Positions 50,554 through 58,850 are shown, counted from the stretch's first letter. The stretch is 64,000 nucleotides of DNA from Brenneria goodwinii (GCF_002291445.1 NZ_CP014137.1:4402001-4466000); one strand, 5' to 3'. Notes: generated by a model not told the origin, from the sequence alone. Translations and numbers: made by a program.

Positions 50554-50694
50554 ATGAAAAAACAGGGTAGCCTACGTGAACTTTGCCCACAAGAAATGAA
50601 AGCCGTTTCTGGTGGTATAGAAGTTATATTTCACAAAACCAAAAACAGTATATTTCTTCAATTTCGCCCAGGACATATAACACCGAAAGGTTGA
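50554..50694 (+). CDS. Double-glycine leader peptide 1 (putative microcin-like precursor)
   Basis: A 46-residue peptide too short for usual gene finders. The leader contains LRELCPQEMKAVSGG, which fits the class II microcin/colicin V leader pattern, with cleavage after Gly-Gly at residues 20-21. The core is 25 residues, without Cys, with Lys, Arg and two His, and ends in RPGHITPKG. The core is far shorter than known class II microcins. It lies 241 bases after the exporter gene; a weak AAGAGA precedes the ATG. Function is unknown: antibacterial peptide or signal are both possible. Confidence 0.72.
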   Translation: MKKQGSLRELCPQEMKAVSGGIEVIFHKTKNSIFLQFRPGHITPKG

Positions 50695-50708
50695 TCGATA
50701 GATTCTTG

Positions 50709-50810
50709 ATGCGGAATGTTAGCGACAAGCCTATAAAACTTTCGATTATGAAACTGAGAGTCATTTTAGTCGAATGGTTTATTGTGAACTTAAATTCTGA
50801 AAAAATTTAA
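50709..50810 (+). CDS. Tiny hydrophobic ORF between the two peptide genes
   Basis: A 33-codon frame starting MRNVSDKPIK with a hydrophobic stretch (IMKLRVILVEWFIVNL). It starts 14 bases after peptide gene 1 and has no clear ribosome site. Its only interest is that an immunity protein, often a small membrane protein, would be expected near here. It may not be expressed. Confidence 0.2.
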   Translation: MRNVSDKPIKLSIMKLRVILVEWFIVNLNSEKI

Positions 50811-50872
50811 TGTTTAGAGTTAAAGATAAATAATATAACCATGTTGGTTTTTATTTTCCTAAGGAGATACAA

Positions 50873-51019
50873 ATGAAAGCACAAAATAAACTGCGTGAAC
50901 TAAACCTTAAAGAAATGAAAGCGGTTTCTGGTGGGATCGGCGTTAAATGGGGTGGAGTTAAAGGTGGTAACGGCGGTTATGTTCAATTCTTTATGGGTTC
51001 TAGACCTGGTAAAGGTTGA
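50873..51019 (+). CDS. Double-glycine leader peptide 2 (putative microcin-like precursor)
   Basis: A 48-residue peptide with a strong ribosome site (AAGGAG at 50861-50866). The leader has KLRELNLKEMKAVSGG, nearly the same as peptide 1, with cleavage after residues 20-21. The 27-residue core is rich in Gly (10 of 27), basic, without Cys, and ends SRPGKG. The two cores share a QF pair, an RPG motif and a terminal KG, so the genes are diverged paralogues. A terminator follows. It is a likely substrate of the CvaB-like exporter. Confidence 0.8.
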   Translation: MKAQNKLRELNLKEMKAVSGGIGVKWGGVKGGNGGYVQFFMGSRPGKG

Positions 51020-51062
51020 TAATCAACCTATTTATAGCGCTAAATTATAAATATTGAATGAC

Positions 51063-51117
51063 AAAACCGACCTTTATTACGGTCTCTATTAACCGGATAA
51101 AGGCGGTTTTATTTTTT
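51063..51117 (+). terminator. Terminator of the peptide cluster
   Basis: AAAACCGACCTTTAT pairs with ATAAAGGCGGTTTT (one bulge) and is followed by TATTTTTTAT. It lies about 45 bases after peptide gene 2 and ends the cassette. Confidence 0.8.
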
Positions 51118-51251
51118 ATCAGGCAAAATACTCGCTGAATCTCTCCCTATCTGTTCTCAGGTATAAATATCGATTTCCCGCTTAACTTATCTTTTTAACC
51201 TGCATATGCGCTTGTAAACATCAGCCAGATATTGCGGGCAGCCAGGCCTCA

Positions 51252-51508
51252 TCAGCGCGGAAAACTCAGCATATTTTTTTCTTTCTCCGGCAAAATATTT
51301 TTAACCGCGCTGATATCGTCATCTCTAAACACGATAGACACCTTTCCTAACGTGATCTCCCGTCTCTTGGTTTGCTGAGTGTATCTCAGCATCTAGTAGG
51401 ATCCTCCTTTGGAGGGAACTTTCAGATATAAGCCATTACCATCACCATATTTTCTGGTTTGTCCTGACTTCAAGACTGCCTGAACGGTCTTAACGGTCAG
51501 TGACCCAT
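51252..51508 (-). pseudogene. Integrase relic 2 (N-terminal fragment)
   Basis: The minus strand begins ATGGG, loses the frame at once, then reads SLTVKTVQAVLKSG, KYGDGNGLYLKVPSKGG, a TAG where the intact integrase has Trp39, and MLRYT followed by KRREITLGK. This matches residues 3-56 of the integrase at 60441-61724 (DUF4102-type arm-binding domain). The frame then runs into unrelated sequence. One frameshift, one nonsense codon and loss of the catalytic part make it a pseudogene. It is the expected integrase of module 1. Confidence 0.8.
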
Positions 51509-51639
51509 CTCATTTCTCTTTCAAAAGCGCTACAACCCTTATGGTATAAGGATCCACATCTTTGGGAGGGGGAGTATGGCTATAATCCGGGGATTTCTTC
51601 TTGTAAAGAAAAATACGTCCCGATTTACCCCCCACTTGG

Positions 51640-51870
51640 CGGTAGTTTTTGATGGTTTTCAAGCGAACTGAGTAGACGATGTTTTTGATTAAATGCCCTT
51701 AAAAACAGGGCGTTATAGGATTTGATGGACTTGAATGGAAATTTTTCGATATTTTGGATCTGTTTATTGAATATGAATAAAAGGTATTAGGAATTAGCTT
51801 GTTAGTATGATTTTGTCTGTGGTTTCGGCGGTTTACTACCCGATGTACTATCCATAAATCAAATGTCCAT
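51640..51870. repeat. att-like repeat 2
   Basis: The left part (GTAGACGATG, GCCCTTAAAAACAGGGCGTTAT) resembles the integrase side of the right boundary. The core TTTTTCGATATTTTGG (from 51742) resembles the yicC 3' end. The right part (GAATATGAATAAAAGGTATTAG and onward to GTACTATCC) is repeated nearly identically at 55570-55680. It separates module 1 from module 2. Confidence 0.75.
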
Positions 51871-52069
51871 CGTCACCAATAATTAGCATGGCAATAATGA
51901 AAGTTTCACTTGGTAGTAACCTCATTTACAGAGGTCAACGTATTATGATTAAATATTTATATTGTAAGTTCGCTAATCAAGAGTTATTCTCATATTTAAT
52001 TAAGATGCTTTTTCAGGTGCTGTAGGCTATGCAGATAGTAATATATTAATGTACGTCTAAGGATGAATA

Positions 52070-53209
52070 ATGACGCATGAGTGTAACGTCATCAATAATA
52101 ATGTGAATGGCGTATTTTCTGATGAAGAAGCGATATTGGTTGACTTGGTTCGGTTGGGGGAAATTACCGCCATTACAATAGATTCGGTGATTTTTACCGA
52201 GAATGGATATAAACTTAATTCAGGAATTATAGGTCAATTATCACAATTTAAAGATGAAAAATTTACTTTTTTGCTTACCGAAGTCGTTTTTGAAGAAACA
52301 ATAAAACATATAGCTGGTCTACATGAAAATCGAATTAAAAAAATTGAGAATCTTTTAAAAATAGCCTCTGACTATATTAGTGAAGATCTCTTAAATGAAG
52401 TTGAAGATGAAATTTTATCACTTTCTTCTCCTAAAAACATTGCCATGTATGAACTTAATCAATTCATGTTGTCAACAAATGCTGAGTTGGTCCTCAATGA
52501 GGAAACCTATGTCTCTGAAGTTACTGAGTTATATTTTTCATGTAAAGCTCCGTTCGCTCAAACAGGAAACAAAAAAAATGAGTTCCCAGACGCGATAGCT
52601 CTACTTAGCCTGCGTTCATGGGCTAAGGCAGGTAACGGTATTATTGTCGTCTCAAAGGATGATGATTGGGCTAGATTTTGTGCTGATTCACATAATGATA
52701 AATTGTATCATGTTAAAGATTTATCGACTGCACTTGCAATCATAAATGCCAGTAAGCTTGAAAGATATTCTATTGAGACGCAACGCTTAAATAAATTTCA
52801 GGAATATATTGCAAGTGAAGCCTTTCATAAGGATGTTATTGATGGTTTAAAATTTAAAGCAATTGAAAATATAACGCCGAAAGGACATGCTAATTATATA
52901 TATGAAGCTGAATTGTCTGAAGTGGATGTGAAAGATTTTGCATTTACGGAAAATGATTCTTTTTCTCGAATTCGAGATGACGCTTTTTCTTTGGTTTATC
53001 TTTTTGACATTCAAGTCATTTTCTATTTTAAAGCGAATTTTTCATTTTTTGATGCAGTGAATAAAATAGAACTTGGAGAAAAGAATTATCATCGTAGCGA
53101 GTTATTTAATGCATCGCTTATCATAAAAGTAGAATCCCATAATATATCTGTTGAACCTCTTATTAAAAAAGATAGTGTTATTGATTTTGGCATCATTCAT
53201 CCTGATTAA
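52070..53209 (+). CDS. PIN domain-containing protein (DUF4935-like)
   Basis: A 379-residue protein whose first about 210 residues look like a PIN nuclease domain. Acidic residues are placed as expected: Asp38 (TIDSVIF), Glu71-76 (LLTEVVFEE), Asp174 (NEFPDAIALLSL) and Asp197-199 (VVSKDDDWA). PIN domains cut RNA, often as toxins or defence effectors. The C-terminal 170 residues have no domain I recognise. AAGGA precedes the ATG by 5 bases. No antitoxin-like small gene is adjacent. Strong AT bias shows recent transfer. Confidence 0.75.
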   Translation: MTHECNVINNNVNGVFSDEEAILVDLVRLGEITAITIDSVIFTENGYKLNSGIIGQLSQFKDEKFTFLLTEVVFEETIKHIAGLHENRIKKIENLLKIASDYISEDLLNEVEDEILSLSSPKNIAMYELNQFMLSTNAELVLNEETYVSEVTELYFSCKAPFAQTGNKKNEFPDAIALLSLRSWAKAGNGIIVVSKDDDWARFCADSHNDKLYHVKDLSTALAIINASKLERYSIETQRLNKFQEYIASEAFHKDVIDGLKFKAIENITPKGHANYIYEAELSEVDVKDFAFTENDSFSRIRDDAFSLVYLFDIQVIFYFKANFSFFDAVNKIELGEKNYHRSELFNASLIIKVESHNISVEPLIKKDSVIDFGIIHPD

Positions 53210-53347
53210 TAACATATCAATTGAAGTCTGACTCAGAGTACTCATTGCTAACTTTTTCATGAAAGATAAACTGTTTTTTGATGTGTTGTTCTTATTATGT
53301 GTTTTTTTAAATTATAATTCCTGCACTATATCATGAAGTAAACAATG

Positions 53348-53843
53348 CTATATTGCAGTTTTTATTGTGAACGTATTATCATTAGGTAAGTTTAAATTAT
53401 GGCTAAAAAACGTGACTTCATTTCCAATATAGCGCTGTTGAGCAGTATAATTCAAATTATAGCTTAATGACTTGCTTAGCCGGTACATATCACATATTTC
53501 GGCCGTATTATCATAAGAAACAATCCAAGGATAATTAAATTTATGCGATTGTAATTCGATCGAAATGGCTAGATGATCATCATGTTCGTAATAGTTTCGG
53601 TATAATCCTTTCTCTTTTAAATAATACGGAGGATCAAGATAAATTAACGAATATTTAGGTGGAAACTCGACACATCTTTTTAAGAGTGATAAGGAATCCT
53701 CACAATATACAGAAATATTTTTTGAATAAGATGCAATTTTCCTTATTCTAGATGCAATAACGTCTTTTTTTAAATCTTGCATCCAATTTATATGTGCCAG
53801 ATTGTCCTTTACCACCAATAACTCCCGCTTTTAAAATACCAGA
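53348..53843 (-). pseudogene. D12-class DNA adenine methylase fragment
   Basis: The C-terminal half of a Dam-like N6-adenine methyltransferase. The catalytic motif DPPY is present (LIYLDPPYYLKEKG), followed by SYDNTAEICDMY and YTAQQRYIGNEVTFF. Upstream, SGILKAGVIGGKGQSGTYKLDARF also fits the family but lies in another frame. A run of seven A (plus-strand T at 53765-53771) causes the shift; six would restore it. The N-terminal SAM-binding part is absent because the gene is joined to another sequence at about 53843. It should be inactive. Confidence 0.7.
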
Positions 53844-54128
53844 AGGTATTGAGCGGCCAACAAACGTTCCCAGTTTGTGCGTCATGATGACTTTCATCTT
53901 GAAAGGGTTACCAATGATCGCTGGTAACGGAAATGGTAACTTATATTTTTGCAAACGTTGCCGGGCCAATTTTGATGCCCAAGATGTCCCGGGCGTGGCG
54001 GTGGCAAACTTCCCGGATACTGCAATACTGTTCCTTCTCGCGTAGATTGCTGCTGCGGCCAAGTAGGTAGCAGTATCAAAAAAAGTGATATATCTCCTGT
54101 GCGCGGTATCGGAAAGGCGATATTTCAT
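53844..54128 (-). pseudogene. 5' part of an unknown gene, fused to the methylase fragment
   Basis: About 95 codons from MKYRLSDTAHRRYITFF to LGTFVGRSIP, then an abrupt switch to methylase sequence. The junction lies beside AATACC-AGA-AGGTATT, a short palindrome that may have mediated the join. The segment is basic with one moderately hydrophobic stretch and has no family I can name. It follows the small membrane-protein gene on the same strand, with a 184-base gap, so it was probably the third gene of that operon before truncation. Confidence 0.5.
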
Positions 54129-54312
54129 ACAGACATGGTAAAAGCAAGACGGAGAACACCTATCCAACTGCCATCTTCGATTTTTCGAACTTTTAAAAAC
54201 CCATGACCTAACAGGATTTCCTCAATTACATCGTCGCTATTGCCTTCAAATGCTGCTCTATTGAAGTGGAATGACAGTACTCCACTGACACATAGGCAAT
54301 CAATACAAAAAA

Positions 54313-54714
54313 TTAATCTGTGAAGGTCAGTTTCACCGCGTTTTCAGTTTTGGTTATGTATGCGCTTTTGTTTGAGTCTTCTTTCGCCCACCGCATACCA
54401 AACACAGGATCCTCAACTTGGCTGTACCCTAAAGAATTGAGGTAATCGGCCAACATAGTCTCATTTGTGTCTTTGCTGTACTCGATCTCATCAATCTGAG
54501 GCGCATTTCCATCTGTCGCTCTGAAATGGATGGTTGTATCGTCAGTTAAAAGCGGGGCGCCCTTAATCTCGTCTGGGGCGATCAGTTTATACGTTAACCA
54601 GTCAGAACGTGAGTAATCTGCGCTGTCGGTAAGAGCGATGGATGCAGTTTTGTAAGAACCGAATATCAGTGCAGCAATGACTACAACTGAAGCAATTTTA
54701 ACAATTTTAGTCAT
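54313..54714 (-). CDS. Small membrane-anchored protein of unknown function
   Basis: A 133-residue protein with a hydrophobic N-terminus (IVKIASVVVIAALIFGSY) that should act as an anchor or uncleaved signal, leaving about 110 acidic residues outside the cytoplasm. I do not recognise a family. It overlaps the stop of the upstream gene by 4 bases (ATGA), so the two are coupled. Confidence 0.65.
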   Translation of the reverse strand: MTKIVKIASVVVIAALIFGSYKTASIALTDSADYSRSDWLTYKLIAPDEIKGAPLLTDDTTIHFRATDGNAPQIDEIEYSKDTNETMLADYLNSLGYSQVEDPVFGMRWAKEDSNKSAYITKTENAVKLTFTD

Positions 54715-55404
54715 CGGTAATCCTTCATTGGTTCCACAGCAATATTCATATGGATGCCTTCGTTGGTGATGACATTAACCGTACCGTCACTAAAGTTGTT
54801 ATACGGTGTAATAGCTTTCATGAACTGAGGTAGTTCTCCGTATGTCGGTCTTACCGATTTATTTTTTTCCGGATCTGGGAAGAGCATCGGGCGGAATAAT
54901 TTGTTTTTGTAATTACCGATCGCACCGTAGTGATCCCAGCGCTTTAGAGCGTTTTGCTTGCTGATTAAACGGAGTTGTGCGAAATAGTTCATAGGACGGA
55001 CTACACGATAAAAACCTAAGAGGTCAGATACTAAATCTTCTGAGCTAAAACCGCTATCTGTAGTCCAGCTAAACGGAATAGATGCCTGTAGATTCTCAAA
55101 TCGTAGTGCCGTGCGCATCATCATAGCGAGAGCTATGCTATGCCTAGTTGCTAGATCTCTGCCTTTCTTCACATTCCAACGTGCGTGAACACCTATGCCC
55201 AAATTTGTACATTGATTGTGAATAAACAATTTTGTAGTAGGGTTCAGATCGCTTTTCGCCAGCATCCATTTGGTCGAGAACAATGCGGATGTCATTGCCG
55301 GCAGCATGGCCAAGGTCGATCCATCCTAAAATTTCAGAGTAAACAAGCCCGTATGTAGCCGTCAATACATCTGAAAGCTCTATCAAATCCCCTCTTTTGC
55401 TCAT
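54711..55404 (-). pseudogene. Unknown gene with a one-base frameshift
   Basis: Reading starts at MSKRGDLIELSDVLTATYG (55404) and must shift frame near FGIGVHARW to continue to MKDYR at 54711. The total length, 694 bases, is 231 codons plus one extra base. The shift falls in a GGG run (plus-strand CCC at 55198-55200), so a real mutation or a sequencing error are both possible. The restored protein would have about 230 residues, including TTDSGFSSEDLVSDLLGFYR. No function can be assigned. It is the first gene of a small operon with the two genes to its left. Confidence 0.6.
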
Positions 55405-55494
55405 TAATCTTCCCTCTGCATAATCTAAAATCGCGTAATTGTACGATTGAGAATAGTGCTGATGAAAAAAGATAGGTGATGTCGCGGAAACCTT

Positions 55495-55514
55495 AAGGCA
55501 CCTTCGGGTGCCTT
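55495..55514 (+). terminator. Tetraloop hairpin
   Basis: AAGGCACC-TTCG-GGTGCCTT is a perfect 8-bp stem with a stable TTCG loop. The T-run is short. It lies just left of att-like repeat 3. Confidence 0.5.
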
Positions 55515-55539
55515 TCAGACTGAGTGAGACAACACGAGA

Positions 55540-55680
55540 TCGCGTGAAACGTTATTCGATATTCTGGATTTGTTTGTTGAATATGAATAAAAGGTATTAG
55601 AAATTAGCTTGTTAGTATCATTTTGTCTGTGGTTGCGGCGGTTTACTACCCGATGTACTACCCGTTTGGGTTAGGATATT
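55540..55680. repeat. att-like repeat 3
   Basis: TTATTCGATATTCTGGATTTGTT (55552-55574) differs by one base from the last bases of yicC (61961-61983). The following about 105 bases are nearly identical to those after att-like repeat 2, and the end TACTACCCGATGTACTACCCGTTTGG resembles 61833-61859. It separates module 2 from module 3. No integrase relic is seen beside it. Confidence 0.8.
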
Positions 55681-56123
55681 TATAGGCCTGTAGAGTCGTT
55701 ATCTGGCTTCATAGGTTAAGGAATGTAACTGGCTGTTTGGCTCCAATTCGCTCTGATCGTTGGGTCAGTGCCCAGGCTGTGTGAAAACGTTTTTTTGATC
55801 GCAGAGACTGCCAAAAACCGCGCTCATACGTGAAATCCGGCTCTACTAAAACCAGTCGATCAATTTCAGATTTTGCGTAGACGCGCGCATTTCAGTTGTA
55901 GAAATTTTTATTGAACCACTGGCTAAAATCACAAAAATAGCCAATGAGTTAAAATTTGCACAACTCGTGCCTGTCTGTATAGATTTTTTCGATTGACACA
56001 TCATCAGACTCAGAGGAAAACATTGAGATATAGGCAAATAAACGTTAGCTTGGTATTATTGCAAACCTACACCTGCTGGGTGCGTTAGTTTCCTAATTTT
56101 AGAATTAAGGTCAAGCATTCATT
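55681..56123. other. Intergenic region before the KAP NTPase gene
   Basis: No gene is supported here. The DNA is mixed in composition. TTGGGTCAGTGCCCAGGCTG and neighbours look like a remnant of other mobile DNA, but I cannot name it. The last 80 bases should hold the NTPase promoter. Confidence 0.4.
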
Positions 56124-58019
56124 ATGGATAATCCAAATTTTCATATCGAAGAATTCCTTCAATATTACTACTCGTTTGGACAAGAACCAGGTTATGCGGT
56201 TTTATTAAAAGGTAAATGGGGGACTGGCAAGACATGGTTTATTAATCAGACGCTGAAAGTTCATGAGCAACAAGGTGGCAAACACCTTTATGTAAGCCTA
56301 TATGGTGTCACTTCTTTTGATGAAATAGAAGATGAATTTTTTAAACAGTTGCATCCATTACTTTCTTCAAAAAGTATGGCTTTGGCGGGTAAAATAGCTA
56401 AAGGATTAATAAAAGCCACACTAAAAATTGATTTAAATGGTGATGGTAAAATGGATGGTAGTGTTTCTGCACAAGTACCAGAGTTAGGTCTGCCTAAATA
56501 TCTCACAAATACATCTGGTTTTGTAATAGTATTCGATGACCTTGAGAGAGCGTCTATAAAATTAGAAAATTTACTTGGGTATATAAACCACTACGTAGAG
56601 CACCAAGGTTATAAAGTAATAATAGTGGCAAACGAAGAAGAGATATTGACTCTGCAAGAAAAAAATGAAGACTTTAAGCACTCATACAGAAGAATTAAAG
56701 AAAAGCTTGTTGGTAAAACCTTTGAGATAAACCCTAACTTAAAGGGGGCGTTATTAAACTTTATCTCTGAGATAAAAAATTGCGATGCAAAATCTCTCTA
56801 TGAAAAAAATATCGATGTTATATCGGAGATTTATGAAAACTCAGAATACCAAAATCTAAGACATTTAAAACAATCTCTTTGGGATTTTGAAAGGTTTTTG
56901 AGATTTGTCAGCAAGGATGCGCTATCGAAAAATGATTTATTAGACCATTTAATGAAAATATTCCTCATTCTTTCATTCGAGATAAAAAGTGGAGAAATCC
57001 TCCCCAAAGATATATCTCGATTTAAGAGTGACTACTTTTCAAGCATTCTTGAACTCGGGTCAAAAAATAAAGAAGATACACCGTATCAAAAAGTAAGTAA
57101 GAAATACAACAACATAAATCTTAGAAATCTTTTGATTGAGGAATCAATATGGATTGATTTCTTTGATAAAGGCTGTTGTTCGATAGAAAAAGTACAGGAA
57201 TCACTTGAAAAATCTGAATACTACCTCTCAGAAAACACTCCCAACTGGGTGAGGTTATGGCATTCAATGGATTTAAGTGATGAAGAGTTTGATGCTGCTC
57301 TTGAGTCTGTGGAAAAAGATTTTTACGAAAAGGTATTTTCGGAATTAGGTGTAATCAGGCATGTGGCTGGGACTTTTCTTTGGCTTTCAAAAATAGGATT
57401 AATTAAAAAAGCTAAACGAGAAATATTAGAGTTTTCCTGTGCTTATATTGATCACCTTAAAGATCGTGGACAACTTAATACAGATACTTTTAATAGACCT
57501 AGATTCAGAGAGCACGAATCATGGGGCGGCCTTGGTTTTCATGAAAGTGAATCTGAAGAATTCATAGAATTAACTAAATACATAGAAAAACTGAGCGAGC
57601 AGGCCGTAATTGAAGATTATCCTAAAGCTGGAAGTGAATTACTTCGCCTTATAGATAAAGATCCTGATTCATTCTATAATAAGGTAGTTCTTTGCAACAG
57701 TCCAGATAATATTTACTACAAAACACCAATATTCCAATATATTGATAAAAATAGTTTTGTAAGTTCATTCGTAAGCGCTAGGCCAAGTTCAAGAAACATT
57801 GTTTGCTATGCCTTCTCTGAAAGGTATAAATTCGATGAATTTAATTCATTACTTGCTCCTGAACTAGACTGGCTAATAAATGTTATTAATCTACTAGAGG
57901 AAAAAAGACAGTTACTTGAAGGGAAAATTAGTGGTTATCAGATTCAATCCTATATTAACAATTATTTTAGACCTGCTATGGAAAGACTAGAAAAATATGA
58001 AGCTAACAAGAAAAGTTAG
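56124..58019 (+). CDS. KAP family P-loop NTPase
   Basis: A 631-residue protein of the KAP NTPase family. Walker A is GKWGTGKT at residues 30-37 and Walker B FVIVFDDLER at 133-142; VIIVANEEEI follows as a sensor-like strand. The C-terminal about 400 residues are helical, charged and without a recognised domain. KAP NTPases are sporadically distributed and are often found in mobile elements and phage-defence regions. No helper gene is adjacent, so it may act alone. Its AT-rich codon use is unlike the core genes. Confidence 0.82.
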   Translation: MDNPNFHIEEFLQYYYSFGQEPGYAVLLKGKWGTGKTWFINQTLKVHEQQGGKHLYVSLYGVTSFDEIEDEFFKQLHPLLSSKSMALAGKIAKGLIKATLKIDLNGDGKMDGSVSAQVPELGLPKYLTNTSGFVIVFDDLERASIKLENLLGYINHYVEHQGYKVIIVANEEEILTLQEKNEDFKHSYRRIKEKLVGKTFEINPNLKGALLNFISEIKNCDAKSLYEKNIDVISEIYENSEYQNLRHLKQSLWDFERFLRFVSKDALSKNDLLDHLMKIFLILSFEIKSGEILPKDISRFKSDYFSSILELGSKNKEDTPYQKVSKKYNNINLRNLLIEESIWIDFFDKGCCSIEKVQESLEKSEYYLSENTPNWVRLWHSMDLSDEEFDAALESVEKDFYEKVFSELGVIRHVAGTFLWLSKIGLIKKAKREILEFSCAYIDHLKDRGQLNTDTFNRPRFREHESWGGLGFHESESEEFIELTKYIEKLSEQAVIEDYPKAGSELLRLIDKDPDSFYNKVVLCNSPDNIYYKTPIFQYIDKNSFVSSFVSARPSSRNIVCYAFSERYKFDEFNSLLAPELDWLINVINLLEEKRQLLEGKISGYQIQSYINNYFRPAMERLEKYEANKKS

Positions 58020-58235
58020 TCGAATTGTTAAAGCTACTGCTACTTTGGGCATTAGAGTAAAGAATTTATCTTGAGGTTAAAACGGCTAAAGATATTAAAT
58101 AATTATTAAATATGTAGATCCTATGTGCCTACTACAAGATCGGAAGCAATTGCATTTGGATAAGTCTATCGCCTGAAATGGATCATTATTCGGTAATTTA
58201 CAAAATTTTTCATCATACTGTTTGTGGACTCCAGC

Positions 58236-58278
58236 GCTCCTGAACGGATTTCTATGGAATGGAAATCCGTTCAGGAGC
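58236..58278. repeat. Perfect 17-bp inverted repeat
   Basis: GCTCCTGAACGGATTTC (58236-58252) and its exact complement (58262-58278) flank a 9-base loop. There is no T-run, so it is not an ordinary terminator. It marks the change from AT-rich NTPase DNA to GC-richer DNA and could be an end of a mobile piece. Confidence 0.75.
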
Positions 58279-58532
58279 CAACAAGCGTAGCGCGTTAGCC
58301 GCTTGATATACGGATTTTGGCGCAGTAAATTGTCAGTGTTACACCGGTGCTGCAAGCAGCACTCCCATGTTGCCACGACCTTCAAGGCAACGCTCAGGCC
58401 CAACCTGTGTGGTCAACTCCCAACCCGCCCCGCTACCGGTTTGCGGGTGATCGCTGCGGCGATGGTAGCTACCTTATCCCAACGCCTTAGGGCTGCATCC
58501 TGTTTATTTTTCGTGAAGCAACTGTTCTGCCG

Positions 58533-58850
58533 TTGTTCGCACACTCACTGATGCGTACCACCCCTATAGCTGGCGCAGCCATCTGCCCTTTTGCTGCCTC
58601 AGCGAATGCATCCATGAGGCAGCGGCGTCACTTCATACGGCGCAAAGCCGTTGCAAGTGACGCCGCGAACGATCTCTGCGCCAGCCCTTACGCCACAGCG
58701 CTTTCCGGCGTGCCCTGTCATCTGACGCACATTTTCTGCGTCAATTCTCATCAACCCACTTATCAGAGGAGGACTGAACCGATACCTGAGGCAGGCTTTC
58801 AGCCTGAGGGGATTACCCTGCTGATGCAGGCGGCTGCACCGAGTGCATAA
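58533..58850 (+). CDS. Possible Icd-like/ash-region ORF of a P4-type satellite
   Basis: A 105-codon frame ending with GFQPEGITLLMQAAAPSA, a phrase I recall from ORFs annotated as Icd-like in P4-type satellites of enterobacteria. The upstream DNA (58320-58420: TGCTGCAAGCAGCACTCCCA and TGGTCAACTCCCAACCCGC) resembles the ash-like leader of such elements. No P4 primase or capsid-size gene is present, so this is a remnant or a recombined regulatory block. The reading frame itself is uncertain. Confidence 0.35.
   Translation: MFAHSLMRTTPIAGAAICPFAASANASMRQRRHFIRRKAVASDAANDLCASPYATALSGVPCHLTHIFCVNSHQPTYQRRTEPIPEAGFQPEGITLLMQAAAPSA

Noticed and set aside
50583..50810. A 75-codon frame overlapping peptide gene 1 in another frame
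   Set aside because: Peptide gene 1 has a recognised leader in its own frame. Only the last 33 codons of this frame are kept, as a low-confidence note.
55846..56037. A 63-codon minus-strand frame before the KAP gene
   Set aside because: No ribosome site, no features, and it lies in what looks like mixed remnant DNA.
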